From assembly GCA_030761205.1 (NCBI GenBank), contig JAULJL010000040.1:14330603-14394602 (forward strand): DNA of 64,000 bases, in the 5' to 3' direction. The notes beneath the pieces were generated by a model. That model worked only from the letters and a program-made list of their open reading frames with translations, was not told where the DNA came from and did no database searches. The stretch comes from Fremontodendron californicum. Lineage: Eukaryota > Streptophyta > Magnoliopsida > Malvales > Malvaceae. This document shows, piece by piece, positions 43,200 to 54,309 of this stretch (its first letter is position 1; the number at the start of each line of letters is the position of its first letter). The position numbers and the translations under genes were made by a program.

Positions 43200-44160
43200 T
43201 GTACACACAAATTTTGCGTCAAAAATATGACAAATAAAATTTGCAGTCAAATAAGAATTTTATTAATCAAACTTTGAGGTTACAATCTCTGAATATTCTT
43301 AAAGAAAGAAATCCTTTGATTCTTTTCTTCAGTAAAACTTTGATCCAAGGGTCTTCACGACTTGATCTTGAATCGGTGAGATCTGCTTCAAGGGTCTTCT
43401 AGACTTGGTCTTGAAAAAACAGGAATTATCTCATTTTCTTTGATGAACAAGATCGGAGAGCAGCTTCTTAGAGAATTCTCAAGAACAAGCACTGCGTTCT
43501 TAGAATTTCTCAAATTTCTTCTTAAGAATTTTGAGAGGATTTGGCTCTTCAAAATCTTCTTCTCTTCAGGCTTTCTGAGTTGTGAATTTGTGTTAAGGGG
43601 AGGTCTCTATTTATAGTGGTAGCTAGCCAGGTGAAATAGAGTTTTAAAAGAACTCATCCTCCTTATTTATCTCTTAATTAATTTAATTTAATTAGAGATA
43701 AAGCTTCATTATTTATCCCTTAATTAATTAATTAAATTAGAGATAAAATATTTATTTTTTATCACTTAATTAATTAATTAAATTAGAGATAAAATATTTA
43801 TTTATCTCTTAATTAATTTAATTTAATTTAATTAGAGATAAAAATTTATTATTTATCTCTTAATTAATTTAATTTAATTAGAGATAAAAATTTATTATTT
43901 ATCTCTTAATTAATTAAATTTAATTAGAGGTAAAATAATTATGACACATGAGTGAAATTTGATTGGATAACCCATGAATCCTTGCAATTTAATTGGTCAA
44001 ACCATGTGTACATATTTAATTAATTATAAAATAATTAATTATAATATGATATTATCAATTTCACATGGTAATGTATAATTTAATTGAAAATTTCTTAATT
44101 AAAGAAATTCCAATTGACATGTGGCTATTTGTAATTGGTTACAAATTTTCTCCTTCTACA
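43200..44160 (-). repeat. 5' LTR of E1
   Basis: 961 bp. Over the part I aligned by eye (its first 450 bases or so) it is identical to 17174-18181. Overall it lacks one AT-rich unit of about 47 bp. Confidence 0.93.
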
Positions 44161-44165
44161 AAGAG

Positions 44166-45015
44166 CTCAATGAAGGTTTTAGCCTTTCGGGTCAAAAGTT
44201 ATTAAGATTTATTACTTTGCAACTTTTTCTTCAACAAAATTGAAAAAAAAAAAAAAAATCTACTTTCAAAAGGCAGTTGTACAAAAATAAGCAAAAATCT
44301 ATCAAATTTAAAGAATCTTCTTCCACCCCCGAATTATGATGCCATAAAATAATCATTAACTATAAAAACATTTTATTTATTTCTGGAAAAGGTTAAATTG
44401 TACAAAGATAATATATTATATACAAAGTGGCAACTGGCAACTACCCTCCACAAGCTAGGGAGATGCTGTCCTTTTGTGTTTTTATATATAGTCGAATACC
44501 CTTTAATTTTAATTTCCTTTAACTGCAAGGGAAGTTTCTGCTTTTAGTGGTGGCTAATGATCATGTTGGGGCCGAGCCATACCTTTTTAAAAGCTTGAAT
44601 TAGTAGTGCAAAAGATTTATTAGGCCTTCCGGTTGTAAAGTACTTGATTAGTCCCGCAGCCTTAAACAATATAAAGGTCTAAACTGCAAGAACCGGCCAA
44701 ATAAACAGTGTTGTTTATAGTGGAAGTGTTAGTGTGCTGCAGAAGCATGAGAGGAATAAGGTTAAGTACAAATCTCTCCCATTTTTTTAAAACCATGGCT
44801 AGCTAGTGCAAGCAACCTTTGAGCCCTTTGAAAGGTGGGATGGATTGTGAAGGATTTGAAAATCAATTGTGGTTGCCACCCTAAGTCCATAGAAAGCTAG
44901 CTGTTGATGATCTTGCCTTTCTGGTTCTTTTTTTTTTACAAAGGAAGTTGTGGTCTAGAATAGGGGAAGGATAACAGATGATGTGATTCGAATCTCAAAC
45001 CTGTTGGATGTCACC
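44166..45015. other. Intergenic, right flank of E1
   Basis: AT-rich with an A tract near 44247. No gene or repeat recognised. Confidence 0.4.
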
Positions 45016-45234
45016 TTGTTGATATCCTTTGAAGTCGAGGTGGTCGCCTTGGTAGTCTGAGATCCTGTAGAGGAGGAGAGAGTTAAGAGAACGCCGGATT
45101 TTGGTCTCCGAAACTCGCTCCGATACTTAAGTTAATATATGAAAAAGAGAGAAAAGTAGAGTAACGATGGTAAGTGTCTCTACAGGATCTCAAACTACCA
45201 AGACAACTACATCGACTTCAAAAAACATCAACAA
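45016..45234. mobile_element. Foldback element with 55-bp inverted arms
   Basis: Arms at 45018-45072 and 45178-45232 are about 85% complementary (ggtagtctgagatcctgtag against its inverse). They flank about 105 bases containing tttggtctccgaaactcgctc. This could be a MITE or a long hairpin-RNA source. No clear target duplication. Confidence 0.6.
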
Positions 45235-45769
45235 ATCTCTTAAGAATAGCTGCATGAACTAACCAGATTAAATCTCTAGAGTTCATGTTGCCTTTATGTT
45301 TGATATATATATGTGTCCTATGTTTTATTAGCCTTTTAGGTCTGTAAGGGTCAGATATATGGAACATGCGCAAGTATATTTGCTTATGCACAAATACGCA
45401 TTAAGCATGTCATCATTGTGTAAGTGTAAGTGGAATAGTTGATTATCGATTAATTATCGATAAGAAAGTTTGAGATCTGACTGTTCGATTATTCATAAGA
45501 AATAAATACTCATAAATTTACTATATATTACTTTCGAATCATTTCTGAGAAATTTGAATTGTATGATTGTGGAACAAAATAACCTTACTTTTACTATAAT
45601 AGTACACTTAATTTTTTCTTAAAGAATTTGTTCAATGAGAAATTATCCTATCCAATGTCAATAAAAATTTTAAATTTTATAAACGAGATTAACAATATAA
45701 CACATACCGGTTAGAATATATTAAAAAATATATAAAAAAATTAATTAAAAAAATAAAACATGTGGTAGA
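45235..45769. other. Intergenic
   Basis: AT-rich, nothing recognised. Confidence 0.35.
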
Positions 45770-45777
45770 TTTTTAAC

Positions 45778-46065
45778 TAGACCTGCTCACGGGCCGGGCA
45801 GCCCGCCCGGCCCGGCAGGCCCGGCCCGTATCGGGCCGGGCCTGGGCAGGATATTTTGTGTTCCGGGCCGGCCCGGCCTGGAACAGTAATTTTTATTATA
45901 ATAATATTATTTTATTTAATTTTAATTATAAAAAAATAAAATAAAAATTATTTTTTTATTCCAATGAACAGTGTTTCGGGCCTAAACGGGCGGGCCGGCC
46001 CAGGGCCGGGCCTGGGCAGAGAAAATAAAAAAAACGGGCCGCGGCCCGGCCCATGAGCAGCTCTA
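45778..46065. mobile_element. hAT-type MITE with 8-bp target duplication
   Basis: TTTTTAAC flanks both sides (45770-45777 and 46066-46073). The ends are inverted: TAGACCTGCTCACGGGCC and, from the right, TAGAGCTGCTCATGGGCC. The 288-bp body is very GC-rich at both ends (gggccgg words) and AT-rich in the middle. 8-bp duplications and TAGA-type ends fit hAT transposons. Relatives are at 13789-14032 and 48401-48660. Confidence 0.82.
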
Positions 46066-46073
46066 TTTTTAAC

Positions 46074-46599
46074 CGTTTGTGGAATTAAAAAAAATTTACT
46101 ATCTTAAACAAAACAGTAATTAAATGTCTTTTTGGGTTATAGACCATGAATCAAGTAGTGTTTATTTTTTTTTTTTTTAGTTAGTTGTAATTGTCAGTTT
46201 GTATTTATTAATACGGTTTTGTTCTACTCATAGAAGAAAAAAGTAGTATAGTAATAGTTAATTTTGTGGGTGGCACTTTATAATAAAAAATAGAGTTAAT
46301 TATCTTTTTCATGCACTTCGATTGATTTCTTTTTAATTTTCCAAAGAAGAAATAGGTAGCCTCATTGGACCCTATGGAGGCAAGAAGAATATAGAGAACA
46401 TGCCGTAGCTAAAATATGTGTTAACTTTTCTGTACTTCATGAGAGGTAGGGCTTAAACATTATATATAAGCCGTCCAATGTACTTTCTCTTTAATTTTTT
46501 TTTTTTTTTCATCTTAGTGGTATCCCCCAACTGGTATGGAGGCTCTCACATGCCTATGTCTCTTAATATCTTCAAATTCTACAACTTGCCATGAAAGGG
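46074..46599. other. Intergenic, upstream of the single-domain CEP gene
   Basis: AT-rich with T tracts near 46166 and 46496. Holds the presumed distal promoter. Confidence 0.4.
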
Positions 46600-46609
46600 C
46601 TTTAAATAC
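46600..46609 (+). promoter_or_regulatory. TATA-like box of the single-domain CEP gene
   Basis: CTTTAAATAC, 131 bases upstream of the ATG, a spacing close to that of the other two small-peptide genes. Confidence 0.5.
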
Positions 46610-46739
46610 CACAGTCCTTACTATACCCTTAAACACTTAATTAAAGCATCTCTTAAGGGTAGGCTGTCCTTGTTTCAATTCCCTCAGTCCTTATTCCTTA
46701 ATTACTATTAGCAGCTGCCTTATAATATTCCTTTGCATA

Positions 46740-47021
46740 ATGTTAAGTTTTAGGCCCAAAAATGTTTGTCTTCTCCTCCTTGTTTTGATAATCTGTCAAG
46801 AACTATTTGTGTATAATTATGTTGAAGGAAGGCATTTGAGGAATAAGTCATGCAAAAAATGCTCGAGGCAACGAGATCAGAAAGCTTTGAAGATGCCAAA
46901 GAATGGAAATCATAGCATTGGTTCAGGCCAAGAGCGAACCAGTAAGGTTGAAAATATCGATGATTTTCGACCCACAGCACCGAGTCACAGTCCGGGAGTT
47001 GGTCACTCCATCAAAAATTGA
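46740..47021 (+). CDS. CEP precursor with one CEP domain
   Basis: A 93-residue prepropeptide. Residues 8-27 form a hydrophobic signal peptide (VCLLLLVLIICQELFVY), followed by VEGRHL, the same motif that follows the signal peptide in the other CEP genes. A basic, Cys-containing variable region (KSCKKCSRQR) comes next. The single CEP domain is at residues 75-89 (46962-47006), DFRPTAPSHSPGVGH, followed by a four-residue tail (SIKN). This is the classic type: short tail, domain at the extreme C-terminus. Mature CEPs are secreted 15-mers perceived by CEPR-type receptor kinases. There is no intron, and the stop is well placed. Confidence 0.93.
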   Translation: MLSFRPKNVCLLLLVLIICQELFVYNYVEGRHLRNKSCKKCSRQRDQKALKMPKNGNHSIGSGQERTSKVENIDDFRPTAPSHSPGVGHSIKN

Positions 47022-47221
47022 ACTATTTTTTGTTCTTTTTCCTATCTTTTTTCACCCCCAACTACGGGCTAACTTTATATCTTGGCTCACTCAATCATGA
47101 GTGTGGTTGAAGATGGACAGAAAATGGAGAGCCAAAAGTTGAAATTAGTCAATGTAAATGTAATTAATTAAGTGAAAATCGATTATTTTCCTTTCTTATT
47201 CTATTAAAAATTACTATGTTA

Positions 47222-47395
47222 TTCGGATTCGGATGTAAGTGTCGAATACGGGTATATGTCTGACACGAGTATATTCAATTTTTTTTCTAAGTTTTACATG
47301 TAGTTGAAGGATTCTTAGAGGGTCATATCTTTATACCCATATTCGGATATGCGTCGGATATTGATGTCGAACATGGATACTTCAAAAAAAAAATC
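47222..47395. repeat. Dispersed repeat, copy 1 (gtgtcgaatacgggtat type)
   Basis: Shares several blocks with 62845-62995: gtgtcgaata.gg.tat, ttttttctaagtt, catgttcg-like and atatgcgtcgg-like words, and an A-rich end. Non-coding. Confidence 0.5.
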
Positions 47396-47485
47396 GAAAC
47401 AAAATAGAAAAATTAGATAAACCCTATTCATCCACAGCTTTCTTGTATTCATCCACAGTTTCCCTGTATACAACAATTTTCTAAA

Positions 47486-47672
47486 GAAGCTGCAAAATTT
47501 GTATTCGGGCTTAGGAAGAAAAATCTCTTTTATTCATGTATGCAAGGAAGCCAACCATTTTGCTGATTCCCTCGCAAAAATGGGAACTCATCGGATTTCT
47601 GATTTGGTGGCTTGATTGTAATTTTATCTTTTATTTAATATAAATAAATTTTAATTTAAAAAAAATAAAATT
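47486..47672 (+). pseudogene. LINE 3' fragment (RNase H C-terminus)
   Basis: Plus-strand translation gives FIHVCKEANHFADSLAKMGT and then HRISDLVA followed by TGA, the end of the RNase H domain of plant L1-type LINEs. A 3' trailer and an A-rich tail follow (47655-47670). It is 5'-truncated. Too short for an ordinary ORF scan. Confidence 0.6.
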
Positions 47673-48206
47673 GTATTATAAGAGACGGGTCTGACTCCCA
47701 CTCTATTACTTTTCAATATATTTTTAATTATTATTTACAAATATAACTTTCATGAGTCTATTCATATGAATGGTAATAATAAATGTATCAAAAAGTAATA
47801 ATCTGAATCATTCTTAACTCGTAAAAAATAACGTGGACTAATGCCTCTAGCAATTAGTTTGAACTTTGAAGCATAAACTATAGTTAATTATTAATATCTC
47901 TCCATATTAAATTTTCAAAAACAAATGAGTACATATGTGTAATATATTATCCCATATTAAAAATGATAGATCAATTAATAAATAAAAGATAGATCAATTA
48001 GATATACAATAAGAATTTAAATCTATTTGGTTAAGTTGAAGCCATCTTTGAAAAGCCAATTGATTCAGATTAAACCCTCACAAACCATAATTTTATAATT
48101 TTTTTTTTCTGGATCATATATTAGAAAAGAAAAAGAATGCCCTTCTCATCAGTTCCACCAGGAAAAAAAAAAAAGAAAAAAAAAAGGAATATTGGATAGA
48201 AAAAGA

Positions 48207-48238
<32 letters not shown>

Positions 48239-48400
48239 GGTAAAAGAGATTGTATTTTTTAGGTATATTTTTTATCCGTGAGGATAAAATCTGAAGAATT
48301 CATTTTCTTAATACATTGACAGTGATTTTTTTTTTTTTACAAGCACAGGTCTCATTTTTCTAAATTTTTTTTTTTTAATATACTTAGGGTATGTATTACA
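47673..48400. other. Intergenic with TA microsatellite
   Basis: TA run at about 48212-48238 and purine tracts near 48163-48185. No gene seen. Confidence 0.4.
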
Positions 48401-48660
48401 TAGACCTGCTCATGAGCCGAGCCGCGGCCCGAATTTTTTTAATTTTTCTTACCCAGGCCCTGGGCCGAGCCGGTCCCCCTGCCCATATTTACTGTTTATA
48501 TATATATTAAAAAATTATTTTTTATATTTATTTTTATATATTTTATTATTAAATTTTAAAAAATAATATTTTTTTATTATATGAACAGTAATCCGAGCCG
48601 GACCGATTCGGATCACTAAAATACATGTCCAAACCCGATCCAATACGGGCCGAGCCTACC
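48401..48660. mobile_element. hAT-type MITE, diverged copy
   Basis: Left end TAGACCTGCTCATGAGCC as in 45778-46065, with the shared internal motif gaacagtaatccgagcc. GTATTACA before and GTATTACC after differ by one base and may be the 8-bp duplication. The right inverted end is shortened. Confidence 0.6.
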
Positions 48661-48668
48661 GTATTACC

Positions 48669-48756
48669 CTACTAACCTCACTTATATAATTAAAAAAACT
48701 TCACCGACAGTTGATGAGATAATTTCTCAAAATCTGAATAAAAGTAACCATTTTAA

Positions 48757-48788
<32 letters not shown>

Positions 48789-50660
48789 CTGTAATAACTA
48801 GGGAAAAAAATGGCAAATGTGTATCCAGTCTCGTAAAGTTGGGTTGAACAACTCTTCCCTCAAACAATTAATGGAGAAATTAGAATCAGAATTGATCCCA
48901 AAATACACAGTGGAGTCACGCATGTCTCCACAAAATCCCTCCCATGTCGGCCCTATACCCATTTTCTACCAAACTTAGCTTTGAGCACAAAGATATTTTT
49001 CATATATTACCCATAAGAAAAAAGAGAGGACAACACTTTTAGGCTGTCGAATAGGAGAAGTAAACAGATTCTTTTGAGGTCTCGTCAATAAATGTTTTTG
49101 ACAATATCCCTAAATTCTAATAACATGCATCTACATTTTAAAAGATCTTATACGTACCATTTATCTTCTAGAATTGTCATGTTAAAAGTATCTTCCTATT
49201 CGATACTAAGTTACTTACAATACTTATATTTAGAAATCAAATATTTAAAAGGTGTCTTTAAAATATAAATCTCAAAAATATTACACGAAAAGCTTCTTTT
49301 CTCATTAAAAATAAAATAAAATTAAGAAAGTACGTAGTTTGAAGATATGGGCATGCCCATGTGGTCATCCTTGCTAATCATAGAAATACAGACTATAAAT
49401 ACATGGAAGATAGATCAATTTACATTGGTGTAAAATTAATTAGTTTTACATACTTTTATAATTTCGTATACAATTGATATTTCAATAAACTGATCATTGG
49501 ATTTAACAATATAATCGCACTCGTCGTGCACGTAAAATTTTAAATCGATCTTATATCATATCGATCGAGAATACTGTTTTTTATATATATATTTAACGAT
49601 TAAATTTTTTTGACATCAATAAATAGTTAAACATGTTTAATTTACTCGATATTTGACATGCATGATCTAAATAAAAAGAATATGAAATACAACGATCGAA
49701 TTAAATAAATATAAACATATAAAAAATTATAAAAGCGTATAAAACTAAATTAATTTTATAAGTGGATCCCTCCTTATTTATATATATATATATATATATA
49801 TTAGAATTATAAAAAACAATAATAAACCTAAAAATTAAAGCATCGAATGGAAAAATAAATAGAAGTGTTGATTGGGTTTTTGGTCCCATGCACGTGCACT
49901 AAGAAATAGTGGTAGGTCGATCGTTAAGTTAGTTTTAAGGTTAAAGGCAATATATAATATATCACCGAAATTTGACCTACTTTGATACCTCACTTGGATT
50001 CATTATTAACGACAAAGATACACTCTCTAATTTAATCTTCAAAAGGAATTTGCTTTAATTTAAGGGTTTTTGTAGGTTCTCTCAAATGTGCCAACCGACT
50101 TACTTTTCTATTTAGGGTTTAATTTGGTCTCACGAGAGAGAGAGAGAGGAACAAAGCCTTGTGGGGTTTTCAACTATCAAAATCGCAAGTTGGAGCATGC
50201 GTTGCTTAATTAACATGTTATCCTAGGACCTTAGCTAGTTACCATTTTTATAGTAGCAATCTTTATATGTAAGCATAAGTCAATATGATCAATACGGATT
50301 GATATAAAAATTGAAACATTACAATACTAATATTGTACTAATTTTTAAAAAAATCGATACATACCTTTCAATATCACTGATATCGATACAGTATCAATAA
50401 TCTTCGTTACAATATTGATATCTTGTTTTGTATACTTTTAGGTCGGGCATGCAAATTAAGAAAAGTAACCACTTTTCCCATATATATGAAAAGTATTAAA
50501 CTAAATTCTTTTCCTAGCTTGATGATATAAGTACCACATTTTCTTTTTCTTTTTAATTTTATTTTGAGAAACAAAAAATAGAAATTGAACACCACTCTTT
50601 CAATAGAGAGACTACAATTTTGGATTAGAATATTTATCTCTTTGAGGGATTGAATGCTGC

Positions 50661-50710
<50 letters not shown>

Positions 50711-51894
50711 TGAGAATTTTGGATCAGTTGATAATTCATTTTGAACCAAACTTTAATTCTTCTTTCTATTGCACCATGAAAAAAAAAAATATATTTTTCA
50801 AGCATATGTCTTAACAGTACGATACCATTATGCTAAAGATGGTACAATTTAATTGAAGTGGAATCATGGTTCCCCAACTATGAATGTCTCATGGGATCAT
50901 ATATATGTATCAAGATATCTCAAGATCTCACCTAACCTCAATTTCAAATATTCTCTCTAGATTATAAATTCATCACTCACAAAAATCCATCTAGAATTTT
51001 GCAAAATAGTTTTAATTTTAAAAGATAGTTGAGATCTAATCAAGATTTAAAATTTTAGTATTCAGATTTCCTCATATGTATAATTATAATAATACTAATA
51101 TAGTAAAAGAAAAATTATTTTATACATGGACAGTTCAATTATTTCCTTATGAGATCATTTCCCTTTACAATAAAAAAAAAAATTTATCTCATCCATGATC
51201 AATGTAGTTTTTAAATTCACAGACGATATTAGCAGAATAACACATATTTTCAAAATATATAAAAATAAAAATAAAAAAAAACTGATTTAAATATATATAT
51301 ATGTGTGTCAATAATCTTATTTATGAAATTAAAAATCACATTACCAATATATAAAAAACGAAGTCTATAACAAATTCATGGAACTCTTATGATGTAAACT
51401 TCGGATTTCCTTACCAATTTTATTTTTTTTTCTCCCTCTTCATTTGGGCCGGGGTCAAAGAGCAAGAGAGCCTATGTAAATAAATATTTGATAGCTTGGG
51501 CTTTGTAGTCCAAGGGCTCTTTGTTGCTCATGTTAGAGCATAATTTGCTCGTGTAACCTCAACTTTTTGGTCTGGTTTACGTTCTAAACAATGCTGGTTT
51601 TTGATAAAAAGCTGCCTAGATGACACTTCTTATTGCCGAGACAACCAATTCACAATAGTTATATGTATATATTTCTAAGCCCATCACTGTCAAGGGATCA
51701 AATGAGCAACCCTGGAGTTCTCTTTAAGACAATACATAAAGGTCAAGTGTGCAAATTAAGAGTGTTGTTTACTGGAATTGGCAAACCTTTGAAACTAAGT
51801 TAGATCTTTTTGAAAGCCTTGATGTTTATTTCGAACGTAGTCACTGTATATCACTTCACACCTTGTAAAACTTTTGTTAAGCTGATTAATGTAA
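48669..51894. other. AT-rich intergenic region with microsatellites
   Basis: TA runs at about 48758-48788, 49778-49801 and 50664-50702; a GA run at about 50133-50148. Open frames here (for example 50407-50805 on the minus strand) are built over TA repeats and show no domain. No RNA gene recognised. Confidence 0.45.
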
Positions 51895-51899
51895 AGGAT

Positions 51900-52915
51900 T
51901 GTACACACAAATTTCGTGTCAGGAATATGACAAAGAAAATTGAAGACAAATAAAATTTTTATTTATCAAACTTGAAAGTTACAATCTCTGGAAGTTCTTA
52001 AAATAAAGAAATTCTTTGATTCTTTTCTTCAACAAAACTTTGATCCAAGGGTCTTCACGACTTGATCTTGAATCGATGAGATCCGCTTCAAGGGTCTTCT
52101 AGACTTGATCTTGAAAAACGGGTTTGACTTCCTTTCTTTTATGGAACAAGATCGGAGAGAAGCTTTTTGAGAAATCTTGAAATCCGCTTCAAGGGTCCTC
52201 TAGACTTGATTTTGAAAAACGGAATTGATCTTATTTCTTTTGATGAAACAAGATCAAAGAACAGTTTTCTTAAGAACAAGCACAGCGTTCTTGGCGTTCT
52301 TCAAAATTTCTTAAATTTCTTCAATTCTTCAAAGATTTCTTCTTCGAATTTTGGAGAGGATTTGGGTCTTCAAAATCTTCTTTTTCTCTTCAGACTTGTG
52401 AATTGTCAAGTTGTATTGAGTGGAGGTCTTTATTTATAATGCTAGCCAGCCATGTTGTAAAGAGAGTTTTAAACGAACTTGTCTTTCTTATTTATCTCTT
52501 AATTAATTTAATTTAATTTAATTAGAGATAATACATTTTTATTTATCTCTTAATTAATTTAATTTAATTAGAGATAAAACTTCATTATTTATCCCTTAAT
52601 TAATTAAATTTAATTAGAGATAAAATTTCATTATTTATCTCTTAATTAATTTAATTTAATTTAATTAAAGATAAAGTAATTATGACACATGGATGAAATT
52701 TGATTGGATGACTCATGAATCCTTGCAATTTGATTGGTTTGCAATTTGATTGGTCAAGCCATGTGTACATATTTAATTAATTATAAAATAATTAATTATG
52801 ATGTCATCAATTTCACATGGTGATCCATAATTTAATTGAAAATTTCTTTAATTAAAAGAATTCCCAATTGACGCGTAGCAATTTGTAATTTGTCAAAAAA
52901 AATTCTCCTTCTACA
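51900..52915 (-). repeat. 3' LTR of E3
   Basis: 1016 bp, starts tgtacacacaaatttcg and ends ctccttctaca, with the AT-rich hairpin units at about 52493-52676. Clearly related to the E1 LTR. Confidence 0.88.
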
Positions 52916-53864
52916 AATGCCCCCTCAAGACTTGATTACGTACACGATTTTTGTTGAGTGTAGCAAGTGGATAAGTCTTGAAATTTGATTTGATTTTGAT
53001 ACCAAAATTTATTTGCACCTTTACATTGTCTTGAGAAAATTTGCTAACATCAATTGTTCCCACTTGATTTTATATGTGACAAAAGAGCAAGTATTGAAAT
53101 TTAATTTTGATTTAGCAAAATCAAAACTAAATTTTTTTTTTAAGGCATTCGGCTAGTGCAACTTTGATAAATTCCAACTTGAATTATGCCAACCAAATCC
53201 AATTCACTCTTGTAGTCCAGTTAGGGTTTGTCTCCTTTAACAATAATCAAAACAAATCCTTGTCATATAACCCCAGCGGACTTGTCATTCCTTGGATAAA
53301 CTCTTCAAGTCATAGTTTAATCAGGATTAAACTCTTATTCACTCAAAGTCTGAGCTATGATTTAGAATCCCATTGGGATTTGACTTCTAACCAGTATATA
53401 AAGCACCCCGAGGTCTTTGAATTCTCATATTTCCAATAGCATGAAGCCTCGTAACTTTAGATGAGTTATTTTTCCTTGCCGAAGCATTTTTTTTTTGTAT
53501 GCAATCTAATTTTACATTCTCAATTACTGGTTGTAGGATGTAGGTGCTCGCTCATTAAGAAGAACATTAGGTGCTCTCTCATCAAGAAGAACATTAGGAG
53601 ATGGTAATTGATATGGTACAGTTTCACGTCAAAGACTTGTCTCTGGATAAAACTTTAATGAAGCGATCAACGGCTTTACATGATAATTCACAAGACATAC
53701 ATGGGTCTCATCCAGAAACTTTTGCATCAGCTTCAGTCTCGAATTACTTTTCACTTTTTTTTTTTAACATCACAAGCTAGAACAATTTTTCTTTAGGAGC
53801 TGGTGTGCTGTCGAAACCCCAGGTAAAGAAGACAAAGAATTATGCTGCGGACTTTGTCATGTTA
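52916..53864. other. E3 variable zone next to the 3' LTR
   Basis: The first 200 bases or so match E1 (polypurine tract, acgtacacgattttt, gtgtagcaagtgga). After about 53110 the sequence has no E1 counterpart. A plant-like TATA box, AGTATATAAAGCACC (about 53391-53405), faces the PMD remnant. The frame at 53164-53439 has no recognised domain. Confidence 0.5.
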
Positions 53865-53865
53865 T

Positions 53866-53981
53866 TCGGCTGCATTGTTGATATCTTGGCCCAGCATCAC
53901 GGGAACCTCAAATAAATTCATGGCCTCTTCAATCTGAATTGGGAGATGTGTTGCAACAATCACAAGCCCAGCGGCTCCTCA
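53866..53981 (-). pseudogene. Possible CcmA/ABCI1-type ABC ATPase fragment captured by E3
   Basis: The minus strand encodes LGLVIVATHLPIQIEEAMNL, which matches the region after the Walker B and H-loop of the plant haem-exporter ATPase ABCI1 (CcmA): a hydrophobic strand, the ATH switch histidine, then an acidic helix. The rest of the ATPase is absent and the sequence degenerates after AMNL. The match is short, so the identity is tentative. Confidence 0.42.
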
Positions 53982-54309
53982 GTTGAAACCTATCGTTTAT
54001 TTGATCATGTTTTGTTCTTTATGTCTGTTCCCAGCGCAAACCAGGGTAACGGGAACTCACGGCTTTGAAACTCATTATAATCGGTCATATGTCTTAGTTA
54101 TAGCTTTGCCATATGTCTTAGTTTTGTTGTAAACCAAAAGCCAAATCAATGCCATCCTTTGCCATTATAATCGGTCATGCTTTATTACTTGATGACACCT
54201 TGATTTCTTGTAATTGCCTTGCCACCATGACATCCGTATCTAGGTGAATAAAAAAAATTTTCTTTTCTAATGACTTGTAGATTTCTTATCATGGTTATTT
54301 TCAAGTAAT

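Larger units (their letters stand above)
17174..44160 (-). mobile_element. E1: complete Tat-lineage Ty3/gypsy retrotransposon, interrupted by E2
   Basis: LTRs at 17174-18181 (3') and 43200-44160 (5') are flanked by the duplication AAGAG at 17169-17173 and 44161-44165. Without the nested 12.8-kb E2 and one copy of its duplication, E1 is about 14.2 kb. Minus-strand order is 5' LTR, primer site, gag, protease, RT, RNase H, a second RNase H, integrase. An antisense PMD gene on the plus strand and host-gene fragments precede the 3' LTR. A double RNase H and extra antisense ORFs are known traits of the Tat lineage (Ogre, Retand and relatives). Coding regions carry frameshifts and stops, so this copy is not autonomous. 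Confidence 0.93.

Noticed and set aside
50407..50805. 132-codon minus-strand frame
   Set aside because: Contains an Ile-Tyr run encoded by a TA microsatellite; no domain.
52167..52439. 90-codon plus-strand frame in the E3 LTR (also 61433-61705)
   Set aside because: Present in both LTRs, antisense to element transcription, no domain; a shadow.
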